Shown: piece by piece, positions 34,454 through 43,115 of the stretch
How positions within the stretch are numbered: position 1 is the stretch's first letter
Layout of the letters: every line of letters starts with the position of its first letter
Source: Gammaproteobacteria bacterium
GTDB taxonomy: Bacteria; Pseudomonadota; Gammaproteobacteria; Burkholderiales; Rhodocyclaceae
Length of the DNA: 64,000 bases
Assembly: GCA_018819515.1 (NCBI GenBank)
Contig: JAHJPX010000012.1
Location: 11,826 to 75,825, forward strand
Direction of reading: 5' to 3'
Position numbers and translations under genes: made by a program
Notes under the pieces: model-generated
Database searches by the model: none
Told to the model about the DNA's origin: nothing
Seen by the model: only the letters and a program-made list of their open reading frames with translations

Positions 34454-35695
34454 ATGAGCACATCCCCCATAACGATTCCGGCCGGACAGAAAATCGTCGC
34501 CGGACAGCCGACCCCGGACAATCCCGTCATTCCGTACATCGAAGGCGACGGCATCGGCGTCGACATCACCCCGGTCATGAAGGCCGTGGTCGACGCCGCC
34601 GTGGCCAAGGCCTATGGCGGCAAGAAGAAGATTTCCTGGATGGAGGTCTTCGCCGGCGAGAAGGCGACTCGCATCTATGGTCCGGACGTCTGGCTGCCGG
34701 AAGAAACCCTGGCGCTGCTCAAGGAATACTCGGTGTCGATCAAGGGCCCGATGACCACGCCGGTCGGCGGCGGCATCCGCTCGCTGAACGTTGCGCTGCG
34801 CCAGGAACTGGACCTCTACCAGTGCGTGCGGCCGGTGCGCTACTTCAAGGGCGTGCCCTCGCCGCTCAAGGACCCGACCAAGACCGACATGGTCATCTAC
34901 CGCGAGAACACGGAAGACATCTATGCCGGCATCGAGTGGCTGGCCGAGAGCGACGGCGCGAAAAAGCTCATCAAGTTCCTGCAGGACGAAATGGGTGTCA
35001 AGAAGATCCGCTTCCCGGCGACCTCCAGCATCGGAATCAAGCCGGTGTCGAAGGAAGGCACCGAGCGCCTGGTGCGCGCCGCGATGCGCTACGCCGTCGA
35101 CAACGACCGTCGTTCGGTGACGCTGGTGCACAAGGGCAACATCATGAAGTTCACCGAAGGCGGCTTCCGCGACTGGGGCTACGCGCTGGCGAAGAACGAG
35201 TTCGGCGCCCAGCCGATAGACGGCGGCCCGTGGTGTTCGTTCAAGAATCCGAAGACCGGCCGCGAGATCGTGGTCAAGGACGTGATCGCCGACGCCTTCC
35301 TGCAGCAGATCCTGCTGCGCCCGGCCGAATACGACGTGATCGCGACGCTGAACCTGAACGGCGATTACATTTCCGACGCGCTGGCGGCGCAGGTCGGCGG
35401 CATCGGCATCGCCCCGGGGGCCAACATCTCCGACCGGTACGCCTGCTTCGAGGCCACCCACGGCACGGCGCCGAAATACGCGGGCAAGGACTACGTCAAT
35501 CCTGGCTCGCTGATCCTGTCCGCCGAAATGATGCTGCGGCATCTGGGATGGAAGGAAGCCGCCGACCTGATCATCAAATCCATGGAAGCCGCCATCGGCG
35601 ACAAGGTGGTGACCTACGACTTCGCACGTCTTATGGAAGGCGCCACTGAAGTGAAGTGCTCCGCCTTCGGCCAGGCGATGATCGACCGGATGTAA
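34454..35695 (+). CDS. icd: NADP-dependent isocitrate dehydrogenase
   Basis: 413 residues, dimeric bacterial type. Motifs: PYIEGDGIGVDITPVMKAVV, KGPMTTPVGGGIRSLNVALR (phosphorylatable Ser in the GGIRSLN motif used by AceK), YRENTEDIYAGIEW, GDYISDALAAQVGGIGIAPG and FEATHGTAPKYAGKDYVNPG. Ribosome binding site GGAG before ATG 34454. Followed by a strong terminator shared with cspA. Confidence 0.98.
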   Translation: MSTSPITIPAGQKIVAGQPTPDNPVIPYIEGDGIGVDITPVMKAVVDAAVAKAYGGKKKISWMEVFAGEKATRIYGPDVWLPEETLALLKEYSVSIKGPMTTPVGGGIRSLNVALRQELDLYQCVRPVRYFKGVPSPLKDPTKTDMVIYRENTEDIYAGIEWLAESDGAKKLIKFLQDEMGVKKIRFPATSSIGIKPVSKEGTERLVRAAMRYAVDNDRRSVTLVHKGNIMKFTEGGFRDWGYALAKNEFGAQPIDGGPWCSFKNPKTGREIVVKDVIADAFLQQILLRPAEYDVIATLNLNGDYISDALAAQVGGIGIAPGANISDRYACFEATHGTAPKYAGKDYVNPGSLILSAEMMLRHLGWKEAADLIIKSMEAAIGDKVVTYDFARLMEGATEVKCSAFGQAMIDRM

Positions 35696-35716
35696 TTTTC
35701 CGGCAAAATGACAAAA

Positions 35717-35748
35717 AAAGGCCTGCCGGGTCGCCCCGGCAGGCCTTT
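35717..35748. terminator. Bidirectional intrinsic terminator between icd and cspA
   Basis: A 14-bp perfect stem AAAGGCCTGCCGGG/CCCGGCAGGCCTTT around TCGC, with A-run on the left. It ends icd (+) and cspA (-). Confidence 0.9.
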
Positions 35749-35765
35749 CGCATTCTGGAGACTGA

Positions 35766-35969
35766 TTAGGCCTTCTGAATGTTCGACGCCTGCTTGCCCT
35801 TGGGGCCTTGCACGACGTCGAAAGAAACTTTTTCCCCTTCCTTCAGGGTCTTGAATCCGGCCATTGTTATCGCGGAAAAATGGGCGAACAAATCCTCGCT
35901 GCCATCATCCGGAGTAATAAAGCCGTAACCCTTGGAGTCGTTGAACCACTTGACGGTACCGGTTGCCAT
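35766..35969 (-). CDS. Cold-shock protein CspA family
   Basis: 67 residues, all cold-shock domain. TVKWFNDSKGYGFITPDD (RNP1 KGYGFI), DLFAHFSAI (RNP2) and GQKVSF-like GEKVSFDVVQGPKGKQASNI. Single-stranded nucleic-acid chaperone. The ATG at 35969 has GGGATGAG upstream; the upstream 160 bases could hold a long leader as in other csp genes. Confidence 0.95.
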   Translation of the reverse strand: MATGTVKWFNDSKGYGFITPDDGSEDLFAHFSAITMAGFKTLKEGEKVSFDVVQGPKGKQASNIQKA

Positions 35970-36297
35970 AAATCTCATCCCAAAAAACGAAAAACACACC
36001 GGCGCAAACATCACACCGGAACATGTTTGCGTTACAAAGTCTCTACAGCCAAGGAAGCCAAGCGGTAACTCAGAGTACTGAAGGACAGCGGGGCAGTTCC
36101 GAAAACAGCACAGCAGTGAGGCTTGAACCAAACACGCGTGTTTTTTATCGCAATTTTCAGGACAGCGTCAAGAAAATTCTATGTTGCACAACAACAGCCA
36201 AAAAGCGGTTTCCGACTGAAAATGGGGGCCGATCCAACCGCTATTCCCCTGTTGAAGCCGGTGTTGAAGGCTGGAAGATTGGCTATAGAATCAAATC
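35970..36297. other. 328-base divergent intergenic region, cspA / clpS
   Basis: No gene found. Holds the leader and promoter of cspA (minus) and of clpS (plus). On the minus strand an imperfect repeat (GCAAACATG...GATGTTTGCG) lies ~25-65 bases upstream of cspA and could fold in its mRNA leader. Confidence 0.5.
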
Positions 36298-36615
36298 ATG
36301 GCAACACAGAAGCCGTCGCGTGAAGGCAACACCGTACTCGAACCAAAACGGGCGCTGGCAAAACCGCCGCGTCTCTACAAGGTTCTGCTGTTGAACGACG
36401 ACTTCACGCCGATGGACTTCGTGGTGGTGGTTTTGCAACAGTATTTCGGTATGAACCGGGAGCAGGCGACCTCGGTCATGCTCAAGGTGCATCGTGAAGG
36501 AAGAGGCGTCTGCGGCGTATTTCCGCGTGACGTTGCGGCAACCAAGGTGGAGCAGGTCACGGAGTTTGCGCGCCAGAATCAGCATCCATTGGCGTGCGTG
36601 ATGGAGGAAAGCTAA
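36298..36615 (+). CDS. clpS: ATP-dependent Clp protease adaptor ClpS
   Basis: 105 residues. Delivers N-degron substrates to ClpAP. Conserved LYKVLLLNDDFTPMDFVVVV (substrate pocket NDDFTPM), MLKVHREGRGVCGVFPRDVA, and acidic patches. clpA starts one codon-width after its stop (TAA ATG), the normal pair. Confidence 0.97.
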   Translation: MATQKPSREGNTVLEPKRALAKPPRLYKVLLLNDDFTPMDFVVVVLQQYFGMNREQATSVMLKVHREGRGVCGVFPRDVAATKVEQVTEFARQNQHPLACVMEES

Positions 36616-38925
36616 ATGATTGCCCAGGAACTTGAAGTCAGCCTTCACATGGCCTTCGTCGAGGCGCGTCAGAAGCGCCACGAATTCATTACGGTCGAAC
36701 ATTTGCTGCTGACGCTGCTCGACAACCCATCGGCAGCCGATGTCCTGCGCGCCTGCGCCGTGAACATCGACGAGTTGCGCCGCGAGTTGACCGAGTTCAT
36801 CGACGAGCACACGCCGACCGTCGCCGGCAACGAGGAGATCGATACCCAGCCGACACTGGGTTTCCAGCGCGTCATTCAGCGGGCGATCCTGCACGTGCAG
36901 TCCTCGGGGAAAAAGGAGGTCACCGGCGCCAACGTGCTGGTGGCGATCTTCGGCGAAAAGGATTCGCACGCGGTCTTCTTCCTGCAAAAGCAGGGCGTAT
37001 CGCGCCTCGACGTCGTGAACTTCATATCCCATGGCGTCACCAAGATTCCGCAGTCCGCGCCGCCGGGCGAAGAATCGACGGAAGTGGACGCCGACGGACA
37101 ACAACAAGCGGGGGCGCTGGACAACTTCACCCAGAATCTCAACCAATCGGCGCTGGTCGGCAAGATCGACCCGCTGATTGGCCGTGACAAGGAGCTGGAA
37201 CGGGTCATCCAGACGCTTTGCCGCCGTCGCAAGAACAATCCGTTGCTGGTCGGCGAAGCCGGCGTCGGCAAGACGGCGATCGCCGAAGGGCTGGCCCAGC
37301 GCATCATCGAGGGACGCGTGCCGGAAATCCTGTCCAAGGCGACCGTCTATGCGCTCGACATGGGCGCCCTGCTGGCGGGCACCAAGTATCGCGGCGATTT
37401 CGAGCAACGCCTGAAGGGCGTGATAAAGCAGCTCGCCGACAATCCGGACGCCATCCTGTTCATCGACGAAATCCATACGCTGATCGGCGCGGGGGCCGCC
37501 TCCGGAGGGACGCTGGACGCCTCAAACCTGCTCAAGCCGGCCCTTTCCTCGGGTGCGATGAAGTGCATCGGCGCCACCACCTATAACGAATTCCGCGGTG
37601 TGTTCGAAAAGGACCATGCCCTGTCGCGGCGCTTCCAGAAGATCGACGTCAGCGAACCGAGCGTGACGGATACCATCGCCATCCTGCGCGGCCTGAAGAG
37701 CCGCTTCGAGGAACATCACGGCGTCAAGTATTCCGCGGCGGCAATCACCAACGCGGCGGAGCTTTCCGCCAAGTACATCACCGACCGCCACCTGCCGGAC
37801 AAGGCCATCGACGTCATCGACGAGGCTGGCGCGGCGCAACGCATCCTGCCGAAATCGAAGCAGAAGAAAACCATCGGCAAGCAGGAAATTGAGGAAATCG
37901 TCGCCAAAATCGCCCGCGTGCCGCCGCAACACGTGTCGGCAGACGATCGTTCGGCGCTCAGGAACCTGGCGCGCGACCTGAAGACCGTCGTTTTCGGCCA
38001 GGACCCGGCCATCGAGGCGCTGACCAAGGCAATCAAGATGTCGCGTTCCGGTCTCGGCAATCCGCAAAAGCCGATCGGTTGCTTCCTGTTCTCCGGCCCG
38101 ACCGGCGTCGGCAAGACCGAAGTGGCGCGCCAACTCGCCTACTGCATGGGAATCGAACTGATCCGCTTCGACATGTCGGAGTATCAGGAGCGCCACGCGG
38201 TGTCGCGGCTGATCGGCGCCCCGCCGGGCTACGTCGGCTTCGACCAGGGCGGCCAGTTGACCGAAGCCGTGACCAAGAAGCCCCACGCGGTGCTGCTGCT
38301 CGACGAGATCGAGAAGGCGCACCCGGACATCTACAACATCCTGCTGCAGGTGATGGATCACGGCACGCTGACGGACAACAACGGCCGCAAGGCGGATTTC
38401 CGCAACGTCGTCATCGTCATGACGACCAACGCGGGTGCCGAGGCCCTGCAGAAGACATCGATCGGCTTCACCACCAGCAAGGAATCCGGCGACGAAATCG
38501 CCGACATCAAGCGGATGTTCACTCCCGAATTCCGCAACCGGCTCGACGGCATCATTTCCTTCAAGCCGCTCGACACGCAGGTCATCCTGCGCGTCGTCGA
38601 CAAATTCCTCATGCAGTTGGAAGGCCAGTTGCACGAAAAGAAGGTGGAAGTCGTCTTCACGGATGCTTTGCGTGCCTGGCTGGCCGAGAAGGGATTCGAT
38701 CCGCTGATGGGCGCGCGTCCGATGGCGCGCCTGATCCAGGACTCGATCCGCGCTGCCCTGGCCGACGAACTGCTGTTTGGCCGGCTGCAACATGGCGGTC
38801 GCGTGACGATCGATCTCGACAACGAGGGGCCCGACGGCGTCGACGAGAAAATCAGGTTGATATTCGACGAGGAATCCGAATCGGCGTCCACCGGCTCCGC
38901 CAGCCCGACGCCCTCACTCGGGTAG
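36616..38925 (+). CDS. clpA: ATP-dependent Clp protease ATP-binding subunit ClpA
   Basis: 769 residues. AAA+ unfoldase for ClpP. N-domain repeats (MIAQELEVSLHMAFVEARQK, EFITVEHLLLTLLDN), first ATPase P-loop GEAGVGKTAIAEGLA with Walker B AILFIDEIHTLIGAG, second P-loop GPTGVGKTEVARQLA with VLLLDEIEKAHPDIYN, and the ClpP-docking type loop IGF region. Ends with a 12-base overlap with the convergent TonB-like gene. Confidence 0.97.
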   Translation: MIAQELEVSLHMAFVEARQKRHEFITVEHLLLTLLDNPSAADVLRACAVNIDELRRELTEFIDEHTPTVAGNEEIDTQPTLGFQRVIQRAILHVQSSGKKEVTGANVLVAIFGEKDSHAVFFLQKQGVSRLDVVNFISHGVTKIPQSAPPGEESTEVDADGQQQAGALDNFTQNLNQSALVGKIDPLIGRDKELERVIQTLCRRRKNNPLLVGEAGVGKTAIAEGLAQRIIEGRVPEILSKATVYALDMGALLAGTKYRGDFEQRLKGVIKQLADNPDAILFIDEIHTLIGAGAASGGTLDASNLLKPALSSGAMKCIGATTYNEFRGVFEKDHALSRRFQKIDVSEPSVTDTIAILRGLKSRFEEHHGVKYSAAAITNAAELSAKYITDRHLPDKAIDVIDEAGAAQRILPKSKQKKTIGKQEIEEIVAKIARVPPQHVSADDRSALRNLARDLKTVVFGQDPAIEALTKAIKMSRSGLGNPQKPIGCFLFSGPTGVGKTEVARQLAYCMGIELIRFDMSEYQERHAVSRLIGAPPGYVGFDQGGQLTEAVTKKPHAVLLLDEIEKAHPDIYNILLQVMDHGTLTDNNGRKADFRNVVIVMTTNAGAEALQKTSIGFTTSKESGDEIADIKRMFTPEFRNRLDGIISFKPLDTQVILRVVDKFLMQLEGQLHEKKVEVVFTDALRAWLAEKGFDPLMGARPMARLIQDSIRAALADELLFGRLQHGGRVTIDLDNEGPDGVDEKIRLIFDEESESASTGSASPTPSLG

Positions 38926-39633
38926 TTCGAAGACGATCGGCAGGTCGACGGCGAAGTCCCGCTTCCGCAGCGATAGAGGCACGGGAGTAGCGGACGTCGC
39001 CAGACGCATCATTTCGAGCGCCGCCACATCGAGCGCATAGTAGCCGCTTGATTTCTTCAAGTGGATATCTGGCGTCGCGCCGAAGCCGGACGCGACACTG
39101 ATCCGAAGTTCCGTAGCGCCAGTCCAGCCGGCATCGACAGCCGCCGGCGGATAGTGCCGATGACTTCGCGCCGCGCGCGCCAACGCCAGGCGATAGGCGC
39201 GCACCTCCTTGGCGTCGACATCTCGATCCGCCGGCAATGCCGGCGCCACTGCCGACTGCGCTTCAACCATCGGTAGCGTCGTCTCGCCGGCCGAACGGTT
39301 CGTGGAAACTGCGGTCGAAGAGGATAGGAACTCGGCGCGCGCATCGGCCGGCTTCGTCTTGTCGGGAAGCGGCATCGCCGGGGCAGGTTTCGGCCTCTGT
39401 TCTTCGCCTTTCCGTTGCACGGATTTCGGCATGATGGGAGTCGCCGCGGGATTGGCCGGCGAAGCCGGCCGCAAGCTGGCAACGAGCGGCTCGGACGACT
39501 CGGACGACGCGGCCTCCGGCCAGGCCGTCACGGCCGGCCAGAGCAGCAGAACATGCAGCAGAAGGGAAACGGCGATTGCCCGACCAAGACCAAGGAGGTC
39601 GCCGCGCGGTTTTGCCGTATCGATGATTTGCAA
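38914..39633 (-). CDS. TonB-like energy transducer protein
   Basis: About 239 residues from a TTG at 39633; an ATG at 39705 would overlap the divergent HNH gene's start, so it is less likely. One N-terminal helix (AIAVSLLLHVLLLWPAV) with the SxxxH-type motif, a Pro/Ala-rich spacer (KPAPAMPLPDKTKPADARAE), and a C-terminal TonB-like domain (HYPPAAVDAGWTGATELRIS, DVAALEMMRLA). Couples proton-motive force to outer-membrane receptors; no exbB/exbD nearby. Convergent with clpA, overlapping it by 12 bases. Confidence 0.75.
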   Translation of the reverse strand: MQIIDTAKPRGDLLGLGRAIAVSLLLHVLLLWPAVTAWPEAASSESSEPLVASLRPASPANPAATPIMPKSVQRKGEEQRPKPAPAMPLPDKTKPADARAEFLSSSTAVSTNRSAGETTLPMVEAQSAVAPALPADRDVDAKEVRAYRLALARAARSHRHYPPAAVDAGWTGATELRISVASGFGATPDIHLKKSSGYYALDVAALEMMRLATSATPVPLSLRKRDFAVDLPIVFELPE

Positions 39634-39677
39634 AGTAACAGGGCTCTGATAGATTGTCGCAATCGGAATTTTAAGAC

Positions 39678-40250
39678 ATGAGCGCGTATCCGCTGATTTT
39701 GACACTTGACCAGCACGGCGTACCCCACCGTTGGGTAAGCTGGCAGCACGCTTGTTTCTATTACGCCAAGGATCTGGTGGCCTGGGCCATCGGCGAACAC
39801 AGTTTCATTTTCCACGGTGGCACCAACCGCATTACCGGCACGCGCTCCCAAATCAGCACCAACAGCATCATTGCCATCAAGGGCAAGGCGCTGGCGGGAA
39901 AGTCGCTGCACAAAGTACCGCCACTGTCCAATCGCGAGCTGTTCCACCGCGACCGTCATGTCTGCGCTTACTGCGGCCACGAACTTTCCGGCCAGCGGCT
40001 GACGCGCGACCACATCGTGCCAGTGGTGCAAGGCGGCCGTGACACCTGGATGAACGTCGTCACCGCCTGCCGCGGCTGCAACCAGATGAAGAGCGGCCGC
40101 ACGCCCGAGCAAGCGGGCATGGAACTGCTTTACGCGCCTTACGTGCCCAACAAGGCCGAGTATTTGATCCTCTGCAACCGCCACATTCTCGCCGACCAGA
40201 TGGACTTCCTCGCCCGCCATGTGCCCAGCGTGAGTCGCGTCCGGATTTGA
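39678..40250 (+). CDS. HNH endonuclease family protein
   Basis: 190 residues. Central HNH motif: RHVCAYCGHELSGQRLTRDH with DHIVPVVQGGRDTWMNVVTA and CRGCNQMKSGRTPEQAGMEL (two zinc CxxC pairs, DH, N). Housekeeping HNH proteins of this form are common in betaproteobacteria and have no defined role. Ends 40 bases before the YgiQ gene. Confidence 0.88.
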   Translation: MSAYPLILTLDQHGVPHRWVSWQHACFYYAKDLVAWAIGEHSFIFHGGTNRITGTRSQISTNSIIAIKGKALAGKSLHKVPPLSNRELFHRDRHVCAYCGHELSGQRLTRDHIVPVVQGGRDTWMNVVTACRGCNQMKSGRTPEQAGMELLYAPYVPNKAEYLILCNRHILADQMDFLARHVPSVSRVRI

Positions 40251-40290
40251 CGCGACGAGCGATTCATCCGGTCGGGCGCGTGCCCCCAGC

Positions 40291-42243
40291 GTGACGACGG
40301 CGAAACCCCTCACCTCCTGGCGCAAGTTCTGGGCGCAGCGTTTCGGCGTTGCGCCCTTCCTGCCGATGTCGCGCGCCGAGATGGAAGCGCGTGACTGGGA
40401 TTCCTGCGATGTCGTGCTCGTCACGGGTGACGCCTATGTCGACCATCCGAGCTTCGGCATGGCGCTGGTTGGACGACTGCTGGAAGCGCAGGGTTTTCGC
40501 GTCGGTATCATCGCCCAGCCTGACTGGAAATCGGCCGAGCCTTTCCGGGTGCTGGGCAGGCCCAACCTGTTCTTCGGCGTCACCGCCGGCAACATGGATT
40601 CGATGGTCAATCGCTACACGTCGGAGCGAAAGATCCGTTCGGACGACGCCTACACACCCAATGCTGCCCCGGATCGTCGACCGGATCGCGCCACCGTCGT
40701 TTATGCGCAGCGCTGCCGCGAAGCGTTTTCGGACGTACCGCTGGTAATCGGCGGCATCGAGGCCAGCCTGCGGCGCATCGCGCATTACGACTACTGGTCG
40801 GACAAGGTACGCCGTTCCATCCTGCCGGACTCGAAGGCCGACCTGCTGCTGTTCGGCAACGCCGAACGCGCACTGGTGGAACTCGCCCATCGCCTGGCCA
40901 AAGGCGAGAAGATCGGCGACATTCGCGACCTGCGCGGTTCCGGCTTCATGGTCCCACGCGGCTGGGGAAAAGTCAGCCGTGGCGACACGCCACCCGAGCG
41001 CCGGGATACGGTCGTCCGCCTGCCTGGCTACGAGGAGGTGAAGGACGACCCGCTGCGCTACGCTGAAGCCTCGCGCGCATTCCACCTCGAATCGAATCCC
41101 GGCAACGCACGCTGCATCGTCCAGCAGCATGGCGAGCGCGACCTGTGGCTCAACCCGCCGCCGATTCCGCTGACGACCGCGGAGATGGACCACGTCTATG
41201 GCCTGCCCTATGCGCGCGCGCCACATCCCTCCTACGGCGACGCCAAGATTCCCGCCTGGGAAATGATCCGCTTCTCGATCAACATCATGCGCGGCTGTTT
41301 CGGCGGCTGCACCTTCTGTTCGATCACCGAGCACGAAGGCCGCATCATCCAGAGCCGCTCGGAAGAATCGATCCTGCACGAGATCGAGGACATTCGCGAC
41401 AAGGTGCCCGGCTTCACCGGCATCATCTCCGACCTGGGCGGGCCGACGGCCAACATGTATCGCATGGCCTGCAAGGATACGAAGATCGAGTCGGCCTGCC
41501 GCCGCTTGTCCTGCGTCTATCCGGGCATTTGCGAGAACCTGAACACCGACCACTCGGCGCTGATCCACCTCTATCGCGAAGCCCGGCAATTGCCGGGCGT
41601 GAAGAAAATCCTGATCGGATCGGGGCTGCGCTATGACTTGGCGGTGCGCTCTCCCGATTACGTCAAGGAACTGGTGACGCACCACGTCGGCGGCTATCTC
41701 AAGATCGCGCCCGAGCACACCGAGGCCGGCCCGCTCTCGAAAATGATGAAGCCGGGCATGGAAAGCTACGAGAAGTTCAAGCGCATGTTCGATGCGGCGT
41801 CGAAAGCGGCGGGCAAGGAACAGTACCTGATCCCCTACTTCATCGCCGCGCATCCGGGCACGACGGACGAGGATATGCTGGAACTCGCGCTCTGGCTCAA
41901 GCGCAACGGCTTCCGGCTCGACCAGGTGCAGACCTTCCTGCCGACGCCACTGGCGATCGCCACCGCGATGTGGCACACCGAGAAGAATCCCTTGAAGCGC
42001 GACCCGAACTCGGAACGCATCGCGGTCGCGCGCGGCGGCCGGCAACGCAAACTGCATAAGGCCTTCCTGCGCTACCACGACGCCGAGAACTGGCCGCTGC
42101 TGCGCGAGGCGCTGAAGAGGATGGGCCGTGCCGACCTGATCGGCAGCGGCAAGAAGCATCTGGTGCCGGCCTGGCAGCCGGGAGGCTTAAGCCAGACTGA
42201 ACAACCCCGCGCAAAACCACGCCGACGCCGCGCGACATATTGA
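40291..42243 (+). CDS. YgiQ family radical SAM protein with a repeat-derived loop
   Basis: 650 residues. Iron-sulfur motif RGCFGGCTFCSITEHEG (CxxxCxxC), N-terminal cobalamin-like region (VVLVTGDAYVDHPSFGMALV), and KIAPEHTEAGPLSKMMKPGM plus FLPTPLAIATAMWHTEKNP, all family-typical. The GTG at 40291 is the only start that keeps the conserved N-terminus. Residues ~226-235 (GKVSRGDTPPE) are a short-repeat insertion between the conserved VPRG and a loop. Function of YgiQ is unknown. Confidence 0.92.
   Translation: MTTAKPLTSWRKFWAQRFGVAPFLPMSRAEMEARDWDSCDVVLVTGDAYVDHPSFGMALVGRLLEAQGFRVGIIAQPDWKSAEPFRVLGRPNLFFGVTAGNMDSMVNRYTSERKIRSDDAYTPNAAPDRRPDRATVVYAQRCREAFSDVPLVIGGIEASLRRIAHYDYWSDKVRRSILPDSKADLLLFGNAERALVELAHRLAKGEKIGDIRDLRGSGFMVPRGWGKVSRGDTPPERRDTVVRLPGYEEVKDDPLRYAEASRAFHLESNPGNARCIVQQHGERDLWLNPPPIPLTTAEMDHVYGLPYARAPHPSYGDAKIPAWEMIRFSINIMRGCFGGCTFCSITEHEGRIIQSRSEESILHEIEDIRDKVPGFTGIISDLGGPTANMYRMACKDTKIESACRRLSCVYPGICENLNTDHSALIHLYREARQLPGVKKILIGSGLRYDLAVRSPDYVKELVTHHVGGYLKIAPEHTEAGPLSKMMKPGMESYEKFKRMFDAASKAAGKEQYLIPYFIAAHPGTTDEDMLELALWLKRNGFRLDQVQTFLPTPLAIATAMWHTEKNPLKRDPNSERIAVARGGRQRKLHKAFLRYHDAENWPLLREALKRMGRADLIGSGKKHLVPAWQPGGLSQTEQPRAKPRRRRATY
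40968..40993 (+). repeat. Short dispersed hairpin repeat within the YgiQ gene
   Basis: AAAAGTCAGCC, then GTGGCG-ACA-CGCCAC, an intact copy read in frame as KVSRGDTP. Confidence 0.92.
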
Positions 42244-42307
42244 CGCAGCGCGCAAGCGCCCTATGATGCAGGCAGAACATAACGTGGCCCACGCAGAGGA
42301 GACCAAA

Positions 42308-42568
42308 ATGAACAAACTGTTTTTCGTATTCTGGCCGTCATTCCTGATCGCCGGCATCGCCGAGATCATCTTTTTCACGGTTGTCGATCCGCAGGAACTG
42401 TACCTGTTCGGCCAACCGGTAACTTTCTCCGCCCTCGCCACCTACTCGATCGGCTTCTTCGCGTTCTGGGCGATCTGCGCGGCGTCAAGCTATTCCACCT
42501 GCTTCTTCCAGCGCAGCAGCCGGGACATCAACGACGAAACGATCGAACACACCAAGCCCGGCGCCTGA
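42308..42568 (+). CDS. Hypothetical two-helix inner-membrane protein
   Basis: 86 residues from ATG 42308 with AGGAG ten bases upstream. Hydrophobic segments FFVFWPSFLIAGIAEIIFFT and ALATYSIGFFAFWAICAASS; short polar tail. Small proteins of this type are widespread in betaproteobacteria and uncharacterised. Confidence 0.65.
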   Translation: MNKLFFVFWPSFLIAGIAEIIFFTVVDPQELYLFGQPVTFSALATYSIGFFAFWAICAASSYSTCFFQRSSRDINDETIEHTKPGA

Positions 42569-42588
42569 ACGGCCGGGCCGGCTGACAA

Positions 42589-42918
42589 TCAGACGCAGCC
42601 CGTCGGCTTGGGCATGCCTGCGTAGCGGGCGGCCTGCTTGGCCGGTCCGTAGGGAAAGAGGTCGAACAGGTACTTCTTGTCCGCCCATTCCTCGCCCAGG
42701 TCGCCGCCGATGGTCTTCGTCATTACACGCAGGTTCGGCACGGTGCCGTTTTCCTCGTAGTAGCTACGAATCCAGTTGACCAGTTGCCAGTGGCGATCAG
42801 TCAGTTCCAGGCTGTCCTGCTGTGACAAATACTCGGCGACGTCTTCCGACCAATCGTCGAGATTGGCAAGATAGCCTTCCGAATCGGTCTCGATCTCTCT
42901 GCCGTTGATGGCGATCAT
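42589..42918 (-). CDS. tusE: TusE/DsrC family sulfur-carrier protein
   Basis: 109 residues. Family features: INGREIETDSEGYLANLDDW, DRHWQLVNWIRSYYEENGTV and the C-terminal arm KQAARYAGMPKPTGCV. Only the penultimate Cys (CysA) is present; the second DsrC cysteine, about 11 residues earlier, is Ala. This fits TusE or a DsrC-like paralogue rather than a sulfite-reductase DsrC; in E. coli, TusE relays sulfur to MnmA for tRNA 2-thiouridine. No tusBCD or dsr genes are nearby. A strong promoter lies upstream. Confidence 0.85.
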   Translation of the reverse strand: MIAINGREIETDSEGYLANLDDWSEDVAEYLSQQDSLELTDRHWQLVNWIRSYYEENGTVPNLRVMTKTIGGDLGEEWADKKYLFDLFPYGPAKQAARYAGMPKPTGCV

Positions 42919-42966
42919 TTTGGTCTCTCTCTATTGGGGTTGGGGGTATCGCTTTATTGTCCGACC

Positions 42967-42994
42967 ATTTTAGTCGTCTATTATCCCCTGTCAA
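42967..42994 (-). promoter_or_regulatory. Strong sigma-70 promoter of the tusE-like gene
   Basis: On the minus strand TTGACA (42994-42989), a 16-base spacer, and TAAAAT (42972-42967), about 50 bases before the start. Confidence 0.7.
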
Positions 42995-43115
42995 CACCCC
43001 AAGCGCATGCTCGTCGCCAATCCGGCCTAAACTACTTACCTTTCGGAATACTTGACGAGCGACAGGTGTTTTCTCTGATCAGATTCGACCGCCATTTGGA
43101 TTTCCTGGGTGAGAG

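Noticed and set aside
38914..39705. TonB-like start at ATG 39705
   Set aside because: It would overlap the divergent HNH gene's start by 28 bases; a TTG at 39633 is preferred.
42589..42918. Dissimilatory DsrC
   Set aside because: The first of the two redox cysteines is missing and no dsr genes are in view.
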